NCBI GenBank assembly: GCA_944319795.1
Contig: CALUFA010000005.1
Coordinates: 27,925-91,924 of the forward strand
Direction: 5' to 3'
Source: an uncultured Prevotella sp.
Lineage (GTDB): Bacteria; Bacteroidota; Bacteroidia; Bacteroidales; Bacteroidaceae
Length of the DNA stretch: 64,000 bases
In this document: positions 17,344 to 25,978 of the stretch, in pieces
Layout of the letters: each line of letters begins with the position of its first letter
How positions within the stretch are numbered: position 1 is the stretch's first letter
Made by a program: the position numbers and the translations under genes
The notes under the pieces: model-generated
Database searches by the model: none
Told to the model about the DNA's origin: nothing
Seen by the model: the letters and a program-made list of their open reading frames with translations, nothing else

Positions 17344-18210
17344 ATGAATTTCTTTAAGGCATTGTTCGGCGGAAAGGAAGAGAATCCGGAGGACAAGAAA
17401 AAAGCGGAAGAGGAGAAGAATTTCGACGTTCTGAAATACGACGGAGTGCGCGCCCTGCGCTCGGGACGGCACGACTACGCCATTAAATGCTTCACGCATG
17501 CGCTCCAGATGAAAGAGGATTTGGAGATACGCGACTATCTCTCGCAGGCGCAGATACGCGCCGACATTCTGCCCGAGGCTTACGACAACCTGATGAAAAT
17601 ATCCGAGGCTCAGCCCGACAACGTGCAAGTGTACGTCCGCATGGCCAACGTGGCATACATGATGGAGAACTATACGGCTATGGCCGAAGCCTGCGAGAAG
17701 GCGATAATGGTCGACGCGGACAACGCCGAGGCCACCTACCTCTACGCCAAGGCGTGCATAGGGCACGGCGACACGACCAACGCCGTGGCCATGCTGACAA
17801 AGGCCGTAACGCTGAAGCCCGACTACGCCGAGGCTTACCTGCTGCGCGGCGAGACGCTGCTCGGGGCTGGGGAAACGGCCGAAGCCGGCGAAGACGCCGA
17901 CCGTCTGCTGAAAGACTTTCCCGAAAACGAAGACGTACTGATGCTTAAGGCGCGCGTGGAGAAGGCCAAGGGCAACACCGCCGAGGCGATAGCATTGTTC
18001 GGCAAGGTGGTCGACGCCAACCCGTTCCGCGCCGAAGCCTACCGCGAACGGGGCGAACTGCGCATCGCCACGGGCGACGAAAGCAACGGCAACGACGACC
18101 TGAAGCACGCTGCCGAACTGGCGGACAACAACGACGGCAACGCCGACGGCGAAGACATAGCCAAGAAAGTGAACGACGCATATAAGAACATAAACCCGAT
18201 GGGGCTGTAA
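17344..18210 (+). CDS. Tetratricopeptide repeat protein
   Basis: A 288-residue soluble protein made mainly of TPR helices. After a charged N-terminus (EENPEDKKKAEEEK), about six repeats run from residue 30 to 260, each with the A/Y/A spacing of the family (YDGVRALRSGRHDYAIKCFTHAL; ATYLYAKACIGHGDTTNAVAML). There is no signal peptide, so it is probably a cytoplasmic scaffold. Its partner is unknown. It has its own promoter and is followed directly by a long palindromic repeat that could end its transcript. Confidence 0.8.
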   Translation: MNFFKALFGGKEENPEDKKKAEEEKNFDVLKYDGVRALRSGRHDYAIKCFTHALQMKEDLEIRDYLSQAQIRADILPEAYDNLMKISEAQPDNVQVYVRMANVAYMMENYTAMAEACEKAIMVDADNAEATYLYAKACIGHGDTTNAVAMLTKAVTLKPDYAEAYLLRGETLLGAGETAEAGEDADRLLKDFPENEDVLMLKARVEKAKGNTAEAIALFGKVVDANPFRAEAYRERGELRIATGDESNGNDDLKHAAELADNNDGNADGEDIAKKVNDAYKNINPMGL

Positions 18211-18224
18211 ATCACACATCCTCT

Positions 18225-18360
18225 TCTCAGAAGTCTGCAGGTAATCGTCATTCCGGGCGTAGACCCGGAATCCAGTAAGCATCCATTTATAATAATGAAG
18301 TTGTATACATTGGATTCCGGGTCTACGCCCGGAATGACGATTACCTGCCGACTTCCGAGA
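18225..18360. mobile_element. Palindromic element, copy 2
   Basis: Arms 18225-18274 and 18311-18360 carry the same core as copy 1 (GTCATTCCGGG and ACCCGGAATCCA) but with different variable letters (GTAATC and CGTAG). These letters are mirrored exactly in the opposite arm. It begins 15 bp after the TPR stop. Confidence 0.8.
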
Positions 18361-18417
18361 AGAGAATGTATGATTAAGCTGATTGAGGATATTCTTGTTA
18401 ATTTAACAACCTCTTTC

Positions 18418-18448
18418 TTGCACAATTCAAACAAAAGTGTTACTTTTG
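18418..18448 (+). promoter_or_regulatory. Promoter of the phe/tyr operon
   Basis: TTGC at 18418 and TACTTTTG at 18441-18448 give the Bacteroidota -33/-7 layout. The start site would be about 20 nt before the leader-peptide ATG. Confidence 0.65.
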
Positions 18449-18473
18449 CAACGAAATAATTAAAACAGCAGCA

Positions 18474-18551
18474 ATGAACAAGCAAAACGCATCTTTCTTT
18501 AGCTTTTACTTTTACTTTGCAAGGAATTGTGAAGCGGGAAGTTGCGTGTAA
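18474..18551 (+). CDS. Phe/Tyr-rich leader peptide of the pheA attenuator
   Basis: A 25-codon frame with an ATG at 18474 and TAA at 18549. Residues 8-15 read FFSFYFYF, five Phe and two Tyr in eight codons (18495-18518). That is the usual design for sensing charged tRNA(Phe)/tRNA(Tyr). The 3' part of the peptide gene contains TGAAGCGGGA (18530-18539), complementary to the first arm of the downstream terminator. A stalled ribosome would free this segment and a ribosome at the stop codon would cover it. It precedes pheA by 107 bp. Confidence 0.8.
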   Translation: MNKQNASFFSFYFYFARNCEAGSCV

Positions 18552-18627
18552 ATTTCAACTTAAGAACAAGGTAATCTTCAAGTAAGATACGACAAAGTCC
18601 CGCTTCACCACAATGAGGCGGGACTTT
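18530..18627 (+). promoter_or_regulatory. pheA transcription attenuator (antiterminator and terminator)
   Basis: The terminator stem pairs 18594-18607 (AAAGTCCCGCTTCA) with 18614-18627 (TGAGGCGGGACTTT) around a 6-nt loop. The competing antiterminator pairs TGAAGCGGGA (18530-18539) with TCCCGCTTCA (18598-18607). The two are mutually exclusive, and the choice depends on ribosome position on the leader peptide. The U-run after the stem is weak (TTTCAGTTT). Confidence 0.75.
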
Positions 18628-18658
18628 CAGTTTCAGCAAACATGACAAAAAAGGATAT

Positions 18659-19522
18659 ATGAAGAGAATAGCAATACAAGGCTCAATCGGGTCGTTCCAC
18701 GACATAGCGGCCCACCAGTACTTCGAAGGCGAGCAGATACAGCTTATCTGCTGCTCTACGTTCGAGCAAGTGTTCGACAGCATCAAGCGCGACCCCACCG
18801 TCATCGGAATGCTCGCAATCGAGAACACCATAGCCGGCTCGCTGCTGCACAACTACGAACTGCTGCGCAACTCAGGCACTACGATCGTAGGCGAGCACAA
18901 GCTCCACATCGAGCACAGCATCTGCTGCCTGCCCGAAGACTCGTGGGATACTATCAAGGAGGTGCACTCCCACCCCGTCGCCCTTATGCAGTGCCGCGGC
19001 TTCTTGGCCGGCCATCCCGAGCTGAAAGCCGTCGAAGCATCAGACACCGCAGGCGCGGCAAAGCTCATTTCAGAGCAGCAGTGCCGCGGCTGGGCGGCAA
19101 TATGCAACGCCTCGGCCGCGCGGCTCTACGGCATGAAGATACTGCAAGAGTCGATAGAGGACAACAAGCACAACTTCACACGCTTCCTCGTTGTGAGCAA
19201 TCCCAACAAGGCAGACTTCCTACGGCCGCTCGACAAGGCCAACAAAGCCAGCCTCGTTTTCTCGCTTCCGCACGAAGAAGGCAGCCTGTCGCAGGTGTTG
19301 AGCATACTCTATTTCTATAAAATCAACCTCACGAAGATACAGTCGCTGCCTATCATCGGCCACGAATGGGAATACATGTTCTACGTCGACGTTACCTTCG
19401 ACAACCTCATCCGCTACCGCCAAAGCATAGACGCGATAATGCCGCTTACAAGGGAACTTAAAGTAATAGGAGAATACCAAGATGACGGAAAACAACCTAC
19501 CATACAACATAAGGCCGGCTGA
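18659..19522 (+). CDS. pheA: Prephenate dehydratase
   Basis: A 287-residue enzyme converting prephenate to phenylpyruvate. The catalytic domain shows the family start (AIQGSIGSFHDIAAHQYF), NTIAGSLLHNYELL and the active-site NFTRFLVVSN near 180. Residues about 205-275 form an ACT domain (HEEGSLSQVLSILYFYKINLTKIQS), so feedback inhibition by phenylalanine is likely. No chorismate mutase domain is attached; that activity is fused to the DAHP synthase two genes downstream. Expression is probably controlled by the leader-peptide attenuator. Its 3' end overlaps the next gene by 41 bp. Confidence 0.95.
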   Translation: MKRIAIQGSIGSFHDIAAHQYFEGEQIQLICCSTFEQVFDSIKRDPTVIGMLAIENTIAGSLLHNYELLRNSGTTIVGEHKLHIEHSICCLPEDSWDTIKEVHSHPVALMQCRGFLAGHPELKAVEASDTAGAAKLISEQQCRGWAAICNASAARLYGMKILQESIEDNKHNFTRFLVVSNPNKADFLRPLDKANKASLVFSLPHEEGSLSQVLSILYFYKINLTKIQSLPIIGHEWEYMFYVDVTFDNLIRYRQSIDAIMPLTRELKVIGEYQDDGKQPTIQHKAG

Positions 19523-20672
19523 CAGGCTATCGGCAGTAAGCGAATACTACTTCAGCCGCAAGCTGAAGGAGGTGGCCAAGCTAAACGCCGAGGGTAAGGA
19601 CATAATCAGCCTTGCCATAGGCAGCCCCGACATGCCGCCCTCTAAGGCTACGGTCGACAAGCTGTGCGAGGTGGCGCGCCTGGACGACGCCCACGGATAC
19701 CAGCCCACAATGGGCACTCCCGAGCTGCGCCAAGCCATGACCCGATTCTACAAACGCTGGTACGGAGTAAGCCTCGACCCACAGACCGAGATACAACCGC
19801 TCATCGGCTCGAAGGAAGGAATACTCCACGTAACGCTCGCCTTCGTAAATCCGGGCGACAAGGTGCTCGTTCCCAACCCAGGTTATCCTACCTACACGTC
19901 GCTCAGCCGGATACTCGGAGCCGAGGTGGTGAACTACGGCCTCAACGAAAACGACGGCTGGCAGCCCGACTTCGACGAGCTTGAGCGCACTGACTTGACC
20001 GGCGTCCGCCTGATGTGGACCAACTATCCCAACATGCCGACGGGCGCTCCGGCGCGCATGGAGACATACGCCAAGCTCGTCAGTTTCGCCCAGCGGCACG
20101 GCATTGTGGTAGTGAACGACAATCCGTATTCGTTCATCCTCAACGATAATCCTGTCTCGCTGCTGCAAGTGGAAGGCGCAAAAGACTGCTGCATAGAGTT
20201 CAACTCGATGAGCAAAAGCCACAACATGCCCGGCTGGAGGGTCGGCCTATGTGCCTCTAACGCAACGTTCATCAGCTGGATTCTTAAGATCAAGAGCAAC
20301 ATCGACTCTGGAACGTTCCGCGGAATACAGCTCGCCGCAGCCGAAGCATACAACAACAGTGATGAATGGCACCGCCGGGCGAATATTGAAACTTACCGCC
20401 GGCGCCGCCGTTTGGCCGAACTTATAATGCAGGAGCTTGGCTGCACGTATGACGAACGCCAAGTCGGGATGTTCCTTTGGGGGCGTATTCCCGACCAATA
20501 TGCCGACGCCGAGGAGCTGACCGAAAAGGTTCTGCACGAAGCCCGAGTGTTCATCACGCCGGGATTCATCTTCGGCAGCAACGGCAGACGCTACGTCCGC
20601 ATATCCCTTTGCGCCAAGGACGAAAAGATAGAAGAAGCCCTCGGGCGCATAAAGAACATGACAAAGCAATAA
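19482..20672 (+). CDS. Aromatic/aspartate-type aminotransferase
   Basis: A 396-residue fold-type I pyridoxal-phosphate aminotransferase. The cofactor lysine is in NSMSKSHNMPGWRVGL near residue 246. The N-terminal RPADRLSAVSEYYFSRKLKEV and GSPDMPPS segments are typical of class I enzymes. By context between pheA and the DAHP synthase it most likely transaminates phenylpyruvate and 4-hydroxyphenylpyruvate (or prephenate), the last step of Phe and Tyr synthesis. The start at 19482 lies inside pheA. The overlap is accepted because the conserved N-terminus begins immediately after it. Confidence 0.88.
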   Translation: MTENNLPYNIRPADRLSAVSEYYFSRKLKEVAKLNAEGKDIISLAIGSPDMPPSKATVDKLCEVARLDDAHGYQPTMGTPELRQAMTRFYKRWYGVSLDPQTEIQPLIGSKEGILHVTLAFVNPGDKVLVPNPGYPTYTSLSRILGAEVVNYGLNENDGWQPDFDELERTDLTGVRLMWTNYPNMPTGAPARMETYAKLVSFAQRHGIVVVNDNPYSFILNDNPVSLLQVEGAKDCCIEFNSMSKSHNMPGWRVGLCASNATFISWILKIKSNIDSGTFRGIQLAAAEAYNNSDEWHRRANIETYRRRRRLAELIMQELGCTYDERQVGMFLWGRIPDQYADAEELTEKVLHEARVFITPGFIFGSNGRRYVRISLCAKDEKIEEALGRIKNMTKQ

Positions 20673-20692
20673 CAAATCAAAACGGAAATATC

Positions 20693-21757
20693 ATGGAACT
20701 TGAATTACAACCGCTCAACCTGCCGAGCGATAAAGAACGGCTGACGGTCATAGCCGGCCCGTGTTCGGCCGAAACAGAAGAACAAGTTATGTCAACCGCC
20801 ATGCAATTGGCCTCGAAAGGCTGCCACATATTCCGCGCCGGAGTGTGGAAACCGCGCACGAAGCCGGGCGGATTCGAGGGCAACGGCGAAATGGCACTGC
20901 CGTGGCTGCAACGCGTGAAGGAAGCAACGGGCATGCTCGTGGGCACCGAGGTGGCCACGCCCGAGCACGTAGAACTGGCCCTGAAGTACGGCATCGACAT
21001 ACTGTGGATAGGCGCACGCTCGTCGGCCAACCCCTTTGCGGTGCAGGCGATAGCCGATAGTCTGCGTGGAGTAGACATCCCCGTGTTGGTGAAAAACCCC
21101 GTAAACCCCGACATCGAGTTGTGGATCGGCGCAATGGAGCGCATCAACCAGGCCGGCGTTAAACGCCTTGCGGCCATACACAGGGGCTTTTCAAGCTACG
21201 ACAAGAAGATCTACCGCAACCTGCCCATGTGGCAGATACCGATTGAATTGCGCCGAAGGATACCCGATTTGCCCATATTCTGCGACCCCAGCCACATCGG
21301 AGGGCGGCGCGAGTTAGTGGCTCCGCTGTGCCAGCAGGCTATGGACCTCGGCTTCGACGGCCTGATAATCGAGAGCCACTGCGACCCCGACAAGGCATGG
21401 AGCGACGCCAAGCAGCAGGTGACCCCCGACGTGCTCGACTACATATTGAGCCTGCTCGTCATCCGCGACGAGACCGTTACCACTGAGGGAATAACCACCC
21501 TGCGCCGCCAAATCGACGAACTCGACAACCAGCTCATGGAGACTTTGGCCAAGCGGATGCGCGTTTGCCGTGAGATAGGCCAGTATAAGAAGGAACACAA
21601 CATGACAGTGTTGCAGACATCCCGTTACAACGAGATTCTTGACAAGCGTGGGGCGCAAGGCGCTTTGTGCGGAATGGATCCGTCGTTCGTCAAGACCGTG
21701 TTCGAAGCCGTGCACGAAGAGTCGGTAAGGCAGCAAATGGAGATAGTGAATAAATGA
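20693..21757 (+). CDS. Bifunctional DAHP synthase / chorismate mutase
   Basis: 354 residues. Residues 1-260 are a KDO8P-synthase-like type I DAHP synthase (VIAGPCSAE; FRAGVWKPRTKPGGFEG; IFCDPSHIGGRRE), the first step of the shikimate pathway. Residues about 270-354 are an AroQ-type chorismate mutase (LRRQIDELDNQLMETLAKRMRVCREIG). In this fusion the mutase usually also acts as regulatory domain for feedback by prephenate or chorismate. The ATG at 20693 is chosen because an earlier in-frame start at 20477 lies wholly inside the aminotransferase gene. It joins pathway entry and branch point in the phe/tyr operon. Confidence 0.93.
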   Translation: MELELQPLNLPSDKERLTVIAGPCSAETEEQVMSTAMQLASKGCHIFRAGVWKPRTKPGGFEGNGEMALPWLQRVKEATGMLVGTEVATPEHVELALKYGIDILWIGARSSANPFAVQAIADSLRGVDIPVLVKNPVNPDIELWIGAMERINQAGVKRLAAIHRGFSSYDKKIYRNLPMWQIPIELRRRIPDLPIFCDPSHIGGRRELVAPLCQQAMDLGFDGLIIESHCDPDKAWSDAKQQVTPDVLDYILSLLVIRDETVTTEGITTLRRQIDELDNQLMETLAKRMRVCREIGQYKKEHNMTVLQTSRYNEILDKRGAQGALCGMDPSFVKTVFEAVHEESVRQQMEIVNK

Positions 21758-21762
21758 TTTAT

Positions 21763-21899
21763 TAAGGAGAGAAGGAGGAAGGAAGGGAGAAGTAAGTAGA
21801 TATGAAATGATTATATGTGAACACCGTCCCAGCAAACAAAAATTACCATATTAGGCATTTCTACTTACTCCTTTACTCCCCTACTCCTTACTACTAAAA
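21763..21899. repeat. Word-repeat inverted repeat before tyrA
   Basis: GGAGAGAAGGAGGAAGGA-type words and AGTAAGTAGATATG on the left mirror CATTTCTACTTACT and CTCCTTTACTCCCC on the right. Confidence 0.7.
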
Positions 21900-21909
21900 A
21901 CACAACACC

Positions 21910-22692
21910 ATGCGGATATTAGTATTAGGAGCAGGCAAGATGGGCAGTTTTTTCCTCGACCTGCTCAGTTTCGAGCACGAGACTGCCGTATATGAGAAGA
22001 ACCCCGAGCGGCTGAGGTTCACCTTTAACACGCTCAGGTTCACTACTATGGAAGAGATAGAAGAGTTCAAGCCCGAGTTGGTAATCAACGCCGTAACCGT
22101 AAAATACACCCTGACGGCGTTTGAAGAGGTAATCCCCCATCTGCCGACGGACTGCATAATAAGCGACATCGCGTCGGTTAAGACCGGCCTGAAAGACTTC
22201 TACGCAGGGTGTGGCCGCCGCTACGTGTCTACCCACCCGATGTTCGGCCCGACGTTCGCAAACCTGAACCAGCTCAGCCACGAGAACGCGATAATAATCA
22301 ACGAGGGCGACTACATGGGCCGCATTTTCTTCAAAGACCTTTACCAAAGGCTCGGCCTGAGCATCTACGAATACTCTTTCGAGGAGCACGACAAGACCGT
22401 TGCCTACTCGCTTAGCATCCCGTTCGTAAGCACTTTCGTATTCGCCGCCGTGATGAAGCACCAAGACGCGCCGGGCACAACGTTCAAACGCCACCTAAAC
22501 ATTGCCAAAGGCGTATTGAGCGAGGACGACTATCTGCTGCAGGAAATACTCTTCAACCCGTACACTTCCGAGCAAGTAGAGCACATACGCACCGAACTTA
22601 AGGACCTGCTCGGCATCATCGAGCGTAAAGACGAGCAAGGCATGACGGCGTATCTAACCAAGATACGCGGCAACCTTAAGGAAAACATTTGA
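21910..22692 (+). CDS. tyrA: Prephenate dehydrogenase
   Basis: A 260-residue NAD(P)-dependent enzyme converting prephenate to 4-hydroxyphenylpyruvate. The Rossmann start MRILVLGAGKMGSFF and the conserved STHPMFGPTFANL (about 110) and SLSIPFVSTFVFAA segments are visible. It has no C-terminal ACT domain, so feedback, if any, lies elsewhere. It is the last gene of the aromatic block and is separated from the DAHP synthase by a word-repeat hairpin. Confidence 0.92.
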   Translation: MRILVLGAGKMGSFFLDLLSFEHETAVYEKNPERLRFTFNTLRFTTMEEIEEFKPELVINAVTVKYTLTAFEEVIPHLPTDCIISDIASVKTGLKDFYAGCGRRYVSTHPMFGPTFANLNQLSHENAIIINEGDYMGRIFFKDLYQRLGLSIYEYSFEEHDKTVAYSLSIPFVSTFVFAAVMKHQDAPGTTFKRHLNIAKGVLSEDDYLLQEILFNPYTSEQVEHIRTELKDLLGIIERKDEQGMTAYLTKIRGNLKENI

Positions 22693-22853
22693 ATTAAGAG
22701 TTAAAAAACGAAGTTCAGCGTTAAGCTAATCACGAATTAAGAAAATGCGGCATTGCGGAATAAACAATCGTTGATTGTTCATTCTTAATTATTCATTTTT
22801 AATTCAACCATATAGATTTTTCATTTTTAATTTTTCGTTTTCAACTTAAAACC
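22693..22853. repeat. AT-rich degenerate word repeats
   Basis: Contains TTAAGAGTTAAAAAACG on the left and TTAATTTTTCGTTTTCAACTT on the right, a degenerate form of the AAGAGTTAAG word family. No gene. Confidence 0.45.
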
Positions 22854-23801
22854 ATGAGCCTTCCGTTGTTCCTCGTATCGCTGTTCACGTTCGTAGAGCT
22901 TAACTGCGAAAATCTGTTCGACTGCCGCCACGACAGCCTGAAAGAAGACCTTGAGTTCACGCCCGACGGCGGACGGCGCTGGACCGAGCGCAAATACTGG
23001 GACAAACTGAACAACACGGCGAAGAGCATAATATCGTGCGGCACCGACGGCGACGACTGGCACACACCCGACTTGATAGCCTTGTGTGAGGTTGAGAACG
23101 ACAGCGTGATGCGCGACCTAACAAAACGGTCGTTGCTGAGGAATGCCAATTACGAATACCTTATGACCTCATCGCCCGACGTGCGCGGCATCGACGTCGC
23201 CCTTGTCTACCATCCGGGCAGGTTCTCGCCCGTCCGCCATTACCCTATACGCATAAAACCGGTTGAAGGCATGCGACATACGCGCGACATACTATACGCC
23301 GCCGGCCGCATAATTACGGGCGACACGCTGCATGTGTTCGTAGTCCACGCGCCGAGCCGCTACGGCGGAGAGCGGCGCACAAGGCCCCACCGCAGGCTCG
23401 TTGCCGACAGGCTCTGCGAGGCGGTAGACTCGCTCTTGGCCGTGAACGCTTCGCCGAAGATCATCATCGCAGGCGACTTCAACGACGGCACTGACGGCGA
23501 AGCGGTGTCCATGCTGGAACGGAAAGGGCTGACCGACATATCCGCAAAAGCCAAAGGACGCAACGGCGCCGAGGGCACATACAAATATAAAGGCCGGTGG
23601 GAACGCATCGACCATATCATAGTAAGCCCCGACTTGGCGGCCGTCTTGCTTGAATGCAGGGTGAACGACGCGCCGTTCATGCTCGAAAGCGACGACAAAT
23701 ACGGCGGAGTACAACCCTTCAGGACATACCGCGCGTGGAAATACCGCAACGCCTTCAGCGACCATCTGCCACTCGTTGCACGCTTCAAATTGGGACGATA
23801 A
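22854..23801 (+). CDS. Endonuclease/exonuclease/phosphatase family protein
   Basis: 315 residues of the EEP (DNase I-like) fold. The metal and catalytic motifs are VELNCENLFD at the start, DLIALCEVEN near 77, HAPSR near 165, AGDFND near 206 and SDHLP at the end. A short hydrophobic N-terminus (LPLFLVSLFT) may be an export signal or anchor. Members of this branch in Bacteroidales are often exported nucleases or phosphodiesterases; the true substrate is unknown. A second nuclease of another fold follows directly, so nucleic acid degradation outside the cytoplasm is a reasonable guess. Confidence 0.85.
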   Translation: MSLPLFLVSLFTFVELNCENLFDCRHDSLKEDLEFTPDGGRRWTERKYWDKLNNTAKSIISCGTDGDDWHTPDLIALCEVENDSVMRDLTKRSLLRNANYEYLMTSSPDVRGIDVALVYHPGRFSPVRHYPIRIKPVEGMRHTRDILYAAGRIITGDTLHVFVVHAPSRYGGERRTRPHRRLVADRLCEAVDSLLAVNASPKIIIAGDFNDGTDGEAVSMLERKGLTDISAKAKGRNGAEGTYKYKGRWERIDHIIVSPDLAAVLLECRVNDAPFMLESDDKYGGVQPFRTYRAWKYRNAFSDHLPLVARFKLGR

Positions 23802-23840
23802 ACAACACGCTGAAAAACCGGACGCCTACCGGCTGATTCC

Positions 23841-23921
23841 AAAAGGCAACCTTTCGGCTTGCAAAATGCCGTCTTTTACGCCGCAAAAGGCCACCTTTCA
23901 GGCCATAAAAGACGACCTTTT
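23841..23921. repeat. 22-bp palindrome array 2 (4 units)
   Basis: Units start at 23841, 23863, 23885 and 23907, exactly 22 bp apart, with the AAAAGGnnnCCTTTY core and 7-nt spacers (GGCTTGC, ACGCCGC, AGGCCAT). The array lies between two nuclease genes. Confidence 0.85.
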
Positions 23922-23974
23922 ACAACACATTGGGTATCAACACTTTACGCAAGCAACTAAAAACAACAGGAAAT

Positions 23975-24967
23975 ATGGGTAAAATCAAGCTATTCATCAC
24001 ACTTAACACGCTGTTCATCGCAGTTGCGCAAGCTCTGGCGCAAGGGCCAAACGGCACAGGCACTTACTATCAAAACGCCGACGGAACAAAAGGCCGGGCA
24101 CTGAAAACGGCCCTTTCGGAGATAATAAAAGTACACGAAGAATTGGGCTACGGCAGCCTGTGGGAAGCCTTCATGACAACCGACAGGCGCGACGACGGCT
24201 TCGTATGGGACATGTACTCAGGCGTAACCGACTACGAGTTTGTAACTTCGGGCACAAATTACAAGGCCGAAGGCGACTGCTACAACCGCGAGCACTCCAT
24301 GCCCAAAAGCTGGTTTGACGACGAACGGCCGATGTACACCGACCTCGTACACCTAATCCCGACCGACGGATACGTGAACGGCAGGCGCAGCAACTATCCC
24401 CTCGGCGAAACCGACTCGCCCACTTACACGTCAGCCGGCGGCTTCAGCAAGCTCGGCCCGTCGTCGGTCGAAGGCTACAACGGCATCGTGTTCGAGCCCA
24501 ACGACGAATACAAGGGCGACTTCGCGCGCATTTATTTCTACATGGTGACGTGCTATGAAGACAGTGTCGGCACATGGGAGAGCGACATGCTGGCCGGCAA
24601 CGACTACCCGGCGTTCACCGAGTGGGCGCTCGACATGCTGCTGCGCTGGGCCGGGGAAGACCCCGTAAGCAAGAAAGAGACCGACCGCAACGAGGCCGTC
24701 TACGCCCTGCAAGGCAACCGCAACCCATACGTAGACTATCCGGGACTCGAGCAATACGTATGGGGAGACAAGCAAGACGTCGCTTTCAGCTACGATGATT
24801 ACTCAACGGGAATAACCGTCACCGTAGCCGAAAAAGCAATTCCTACCGTCGACGTATACACCGTTACGGGCGTGAAGGTGCGCTCAAGCGTCGACCGCGG
24901 CAATGCCACCGACGGCCTTAAGCAAGGAGTATATATCATCGGAAATAAGAAATACGTCGTAAGATAA
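23975..24967 (+). CDS. Secreted endonuclease I family protein
   Basis: 330 residues from the ATG at 23975, chosen because it starts a signal peptide (GKIKLFITLNTLFIAVAQALAQ); the longer frame to 23930 adds a non-signal tail. The EndA/NucM-type His-Me finger is clear: NREHSMPKSW, then DLVHLIPTDGYVNGRRSNYPLGE, with the metal-binding HLxPxDxxxNxxR pattern. The end reads VDVYTVTGVKV and GVYIIGNKKYVVR, the type IX-like tail shared with other exported proteins here. It probably cuts extracellular DNA or RNA for nutrition. Confidence 0.9.
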   Translation: MGKIKLFITLNTLFIAVAQALAQGPNGTGTYYQNADGTKGRALKTALSEIIKVHEELGYGSLWEAFMTTDRRDDGFVWDMYSGVTDYEFVTSGTNYKAEGDCYNREHSMPKSWFDDERPMYTDLVHLIPTDGYVNGRRSNYPLGETDSPTYTSAGGFSKLGPSSVEGYNGIVFEPNDEYKGDFARIYFYMVTCYEDSVGTWESDMLAGNDYPAFTEWALDMLLRWAGEDPVSKKETDRNEAVYALQGNRNPYVDYPGLEQYVWGDKQDVAFSYDDYSTGITVTVAEKAIPTVDVYTVTGVKVRSSVDRGNATDGLKQGVYIIGNKKYVVR

Positions 24968-25081
24968 TTGATAATTGATGGTTGGGAATGGGGAATTATG
25001 ATTACTCTTATCGGTTTTAACCCTTGGATAAGTAAAAAAGGTAATCATAATTCCCCATTCACAACTCTCCATTCCCAATTG
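24966..25081. repeat. Word-repeat inverted repeat (AATTATGATTAC family)
   Basis: GGGAATGGGGAATTATGATT is mirrored by AATCATAATTCCCCATTC around a centre of about 40 nt. The inner arm is shared with 27094-27202 and 32345-32467. Confidence 0.75.
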
Positions 25082-25083
25082 AA

Positions 25084-25848
25084 TCAACCGTGGTTACGGT
25101 CGATAACCGTGCCGTTAGCCTGGTGGGTTGCGAGCACGAGAACCTCGGCTATCTGCACATGTGCCGGCGCGTTAGCGGCGTAGAAGGCAACGTCGGCAAT
25201 GTCGTCGCCGGTCAACGGGCGTATGCCTTTATACACGTTGTCGGCCCGTTCTTGGTCGCCGTGAAAACGGACGACGCTGAAATTAGTCTCAACCAATCCC
25301 GGTTTGACGTTCGTAACGCGCACGGCGGTATGCGCAACGTCTATGCGCAGTCCGTCGGTGATGGCCTTCACGGCCGACTTAGTCGCACAATAAACGTTAC
25401 CCCCGGCGTAAGCGGCGTCGCCGGCAACCGAACCAATGTTGATTACGTGCCCACTATTGCGCTCCACCATGCCCGGAACTATCAGCCGGGTCATGGTCAG
25501 CAGCCCCTTGATGTTAGTGTCGATCATGGCCTCCCAGTCGTCTATGTCGCCCTCGTATTCCTTGTCGAGTCCGAGCGCAAGCCCTGCGTTGTTGATCAGC
25601 ACGTCGACAACGGCCCATTTCCCGGTAAGCGACGCCACCGCCGCCTGCGCCGCCTTGCGGTCGCGGATGTCGAATCTTAGTGCCGTAACGTCAGCCCCGC
25701 GCTGCCTGGCCTGCAGTTCGACGGCCTTCAACTTTTCCTCGTTGCGCCCGGTAAGGATAAGGTCGTATCCTCCCTCGGCAAACCTCCTGGCGCATGCTTC
25801 GCCTATTCCGCTCGTTGCGCCGGTAACCAATGCAATCTTTCTTTCCAT
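25084..25848 (-). CDS. SDR-family NAD(P)-dependent oxidoreductase
   Basis: A 254-residue classical short-chain dehydrogenase. The cofactor site is TGATSGIG (9-16). NNAG occurs near 87. The catalytic set is serine in INIGSVAG and YCATK (Tyr and Lys, near 154-158). It resembles YdfG-type enzymes that act on hydroxy acids such as serine, threonine or 3-hydroxypropionate, but the substrate cannot be assigned. It lies downstream of wecB on the same strand, separated by a word-repeat hairpin. Confidence 0.88.
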   Translation of the reverse strand: MERKIALVTGATSGIGEACARRFAEGGYDLILTGRNEEKLKAVELQARQRGADVTALRFDIRDRKAAQAAVASLTGKWAVVDVLINNAGLALGLDKEYEGDIDDWEAMIDTNIKGLLTMTRLIVPGMVERNSGHVINIGSVAGDAAYAGGNVYCATKSAVKAITDGLRIDVAHTAVRVTNVKPGLVETNFSVVRFHGDQERADNVYKGIRPLTGDDIADVAFYAANAPAHVQIAEVLVLATHQANGTVIDRNHG

Positions 25849-25873
25849 GATTTTAATGATTTATTGTGCAATA

Positions 25874-25978
25874 AAGAAGTAAGTGGAAAAGGGGTAAAGT
25901 AAATATGTTTTTATGACTTTCACTCGTATTTTCATATCAACCCATATTTACCTTACCCCTTTTCCACTTACCCGGTTA
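25874..25978. repeat. Word-repeat inverted repeat (AAGTGGAAAAGGGGTAA)
   Basis: GTAAGTGGAAAAGGGGTAA is mirrored by TTACCCCTTTTCCACTTAC-like sequence; the inner AAATATG faces CATATTT. It lies between wecB and the SDR gene. Confidence 0.75.
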
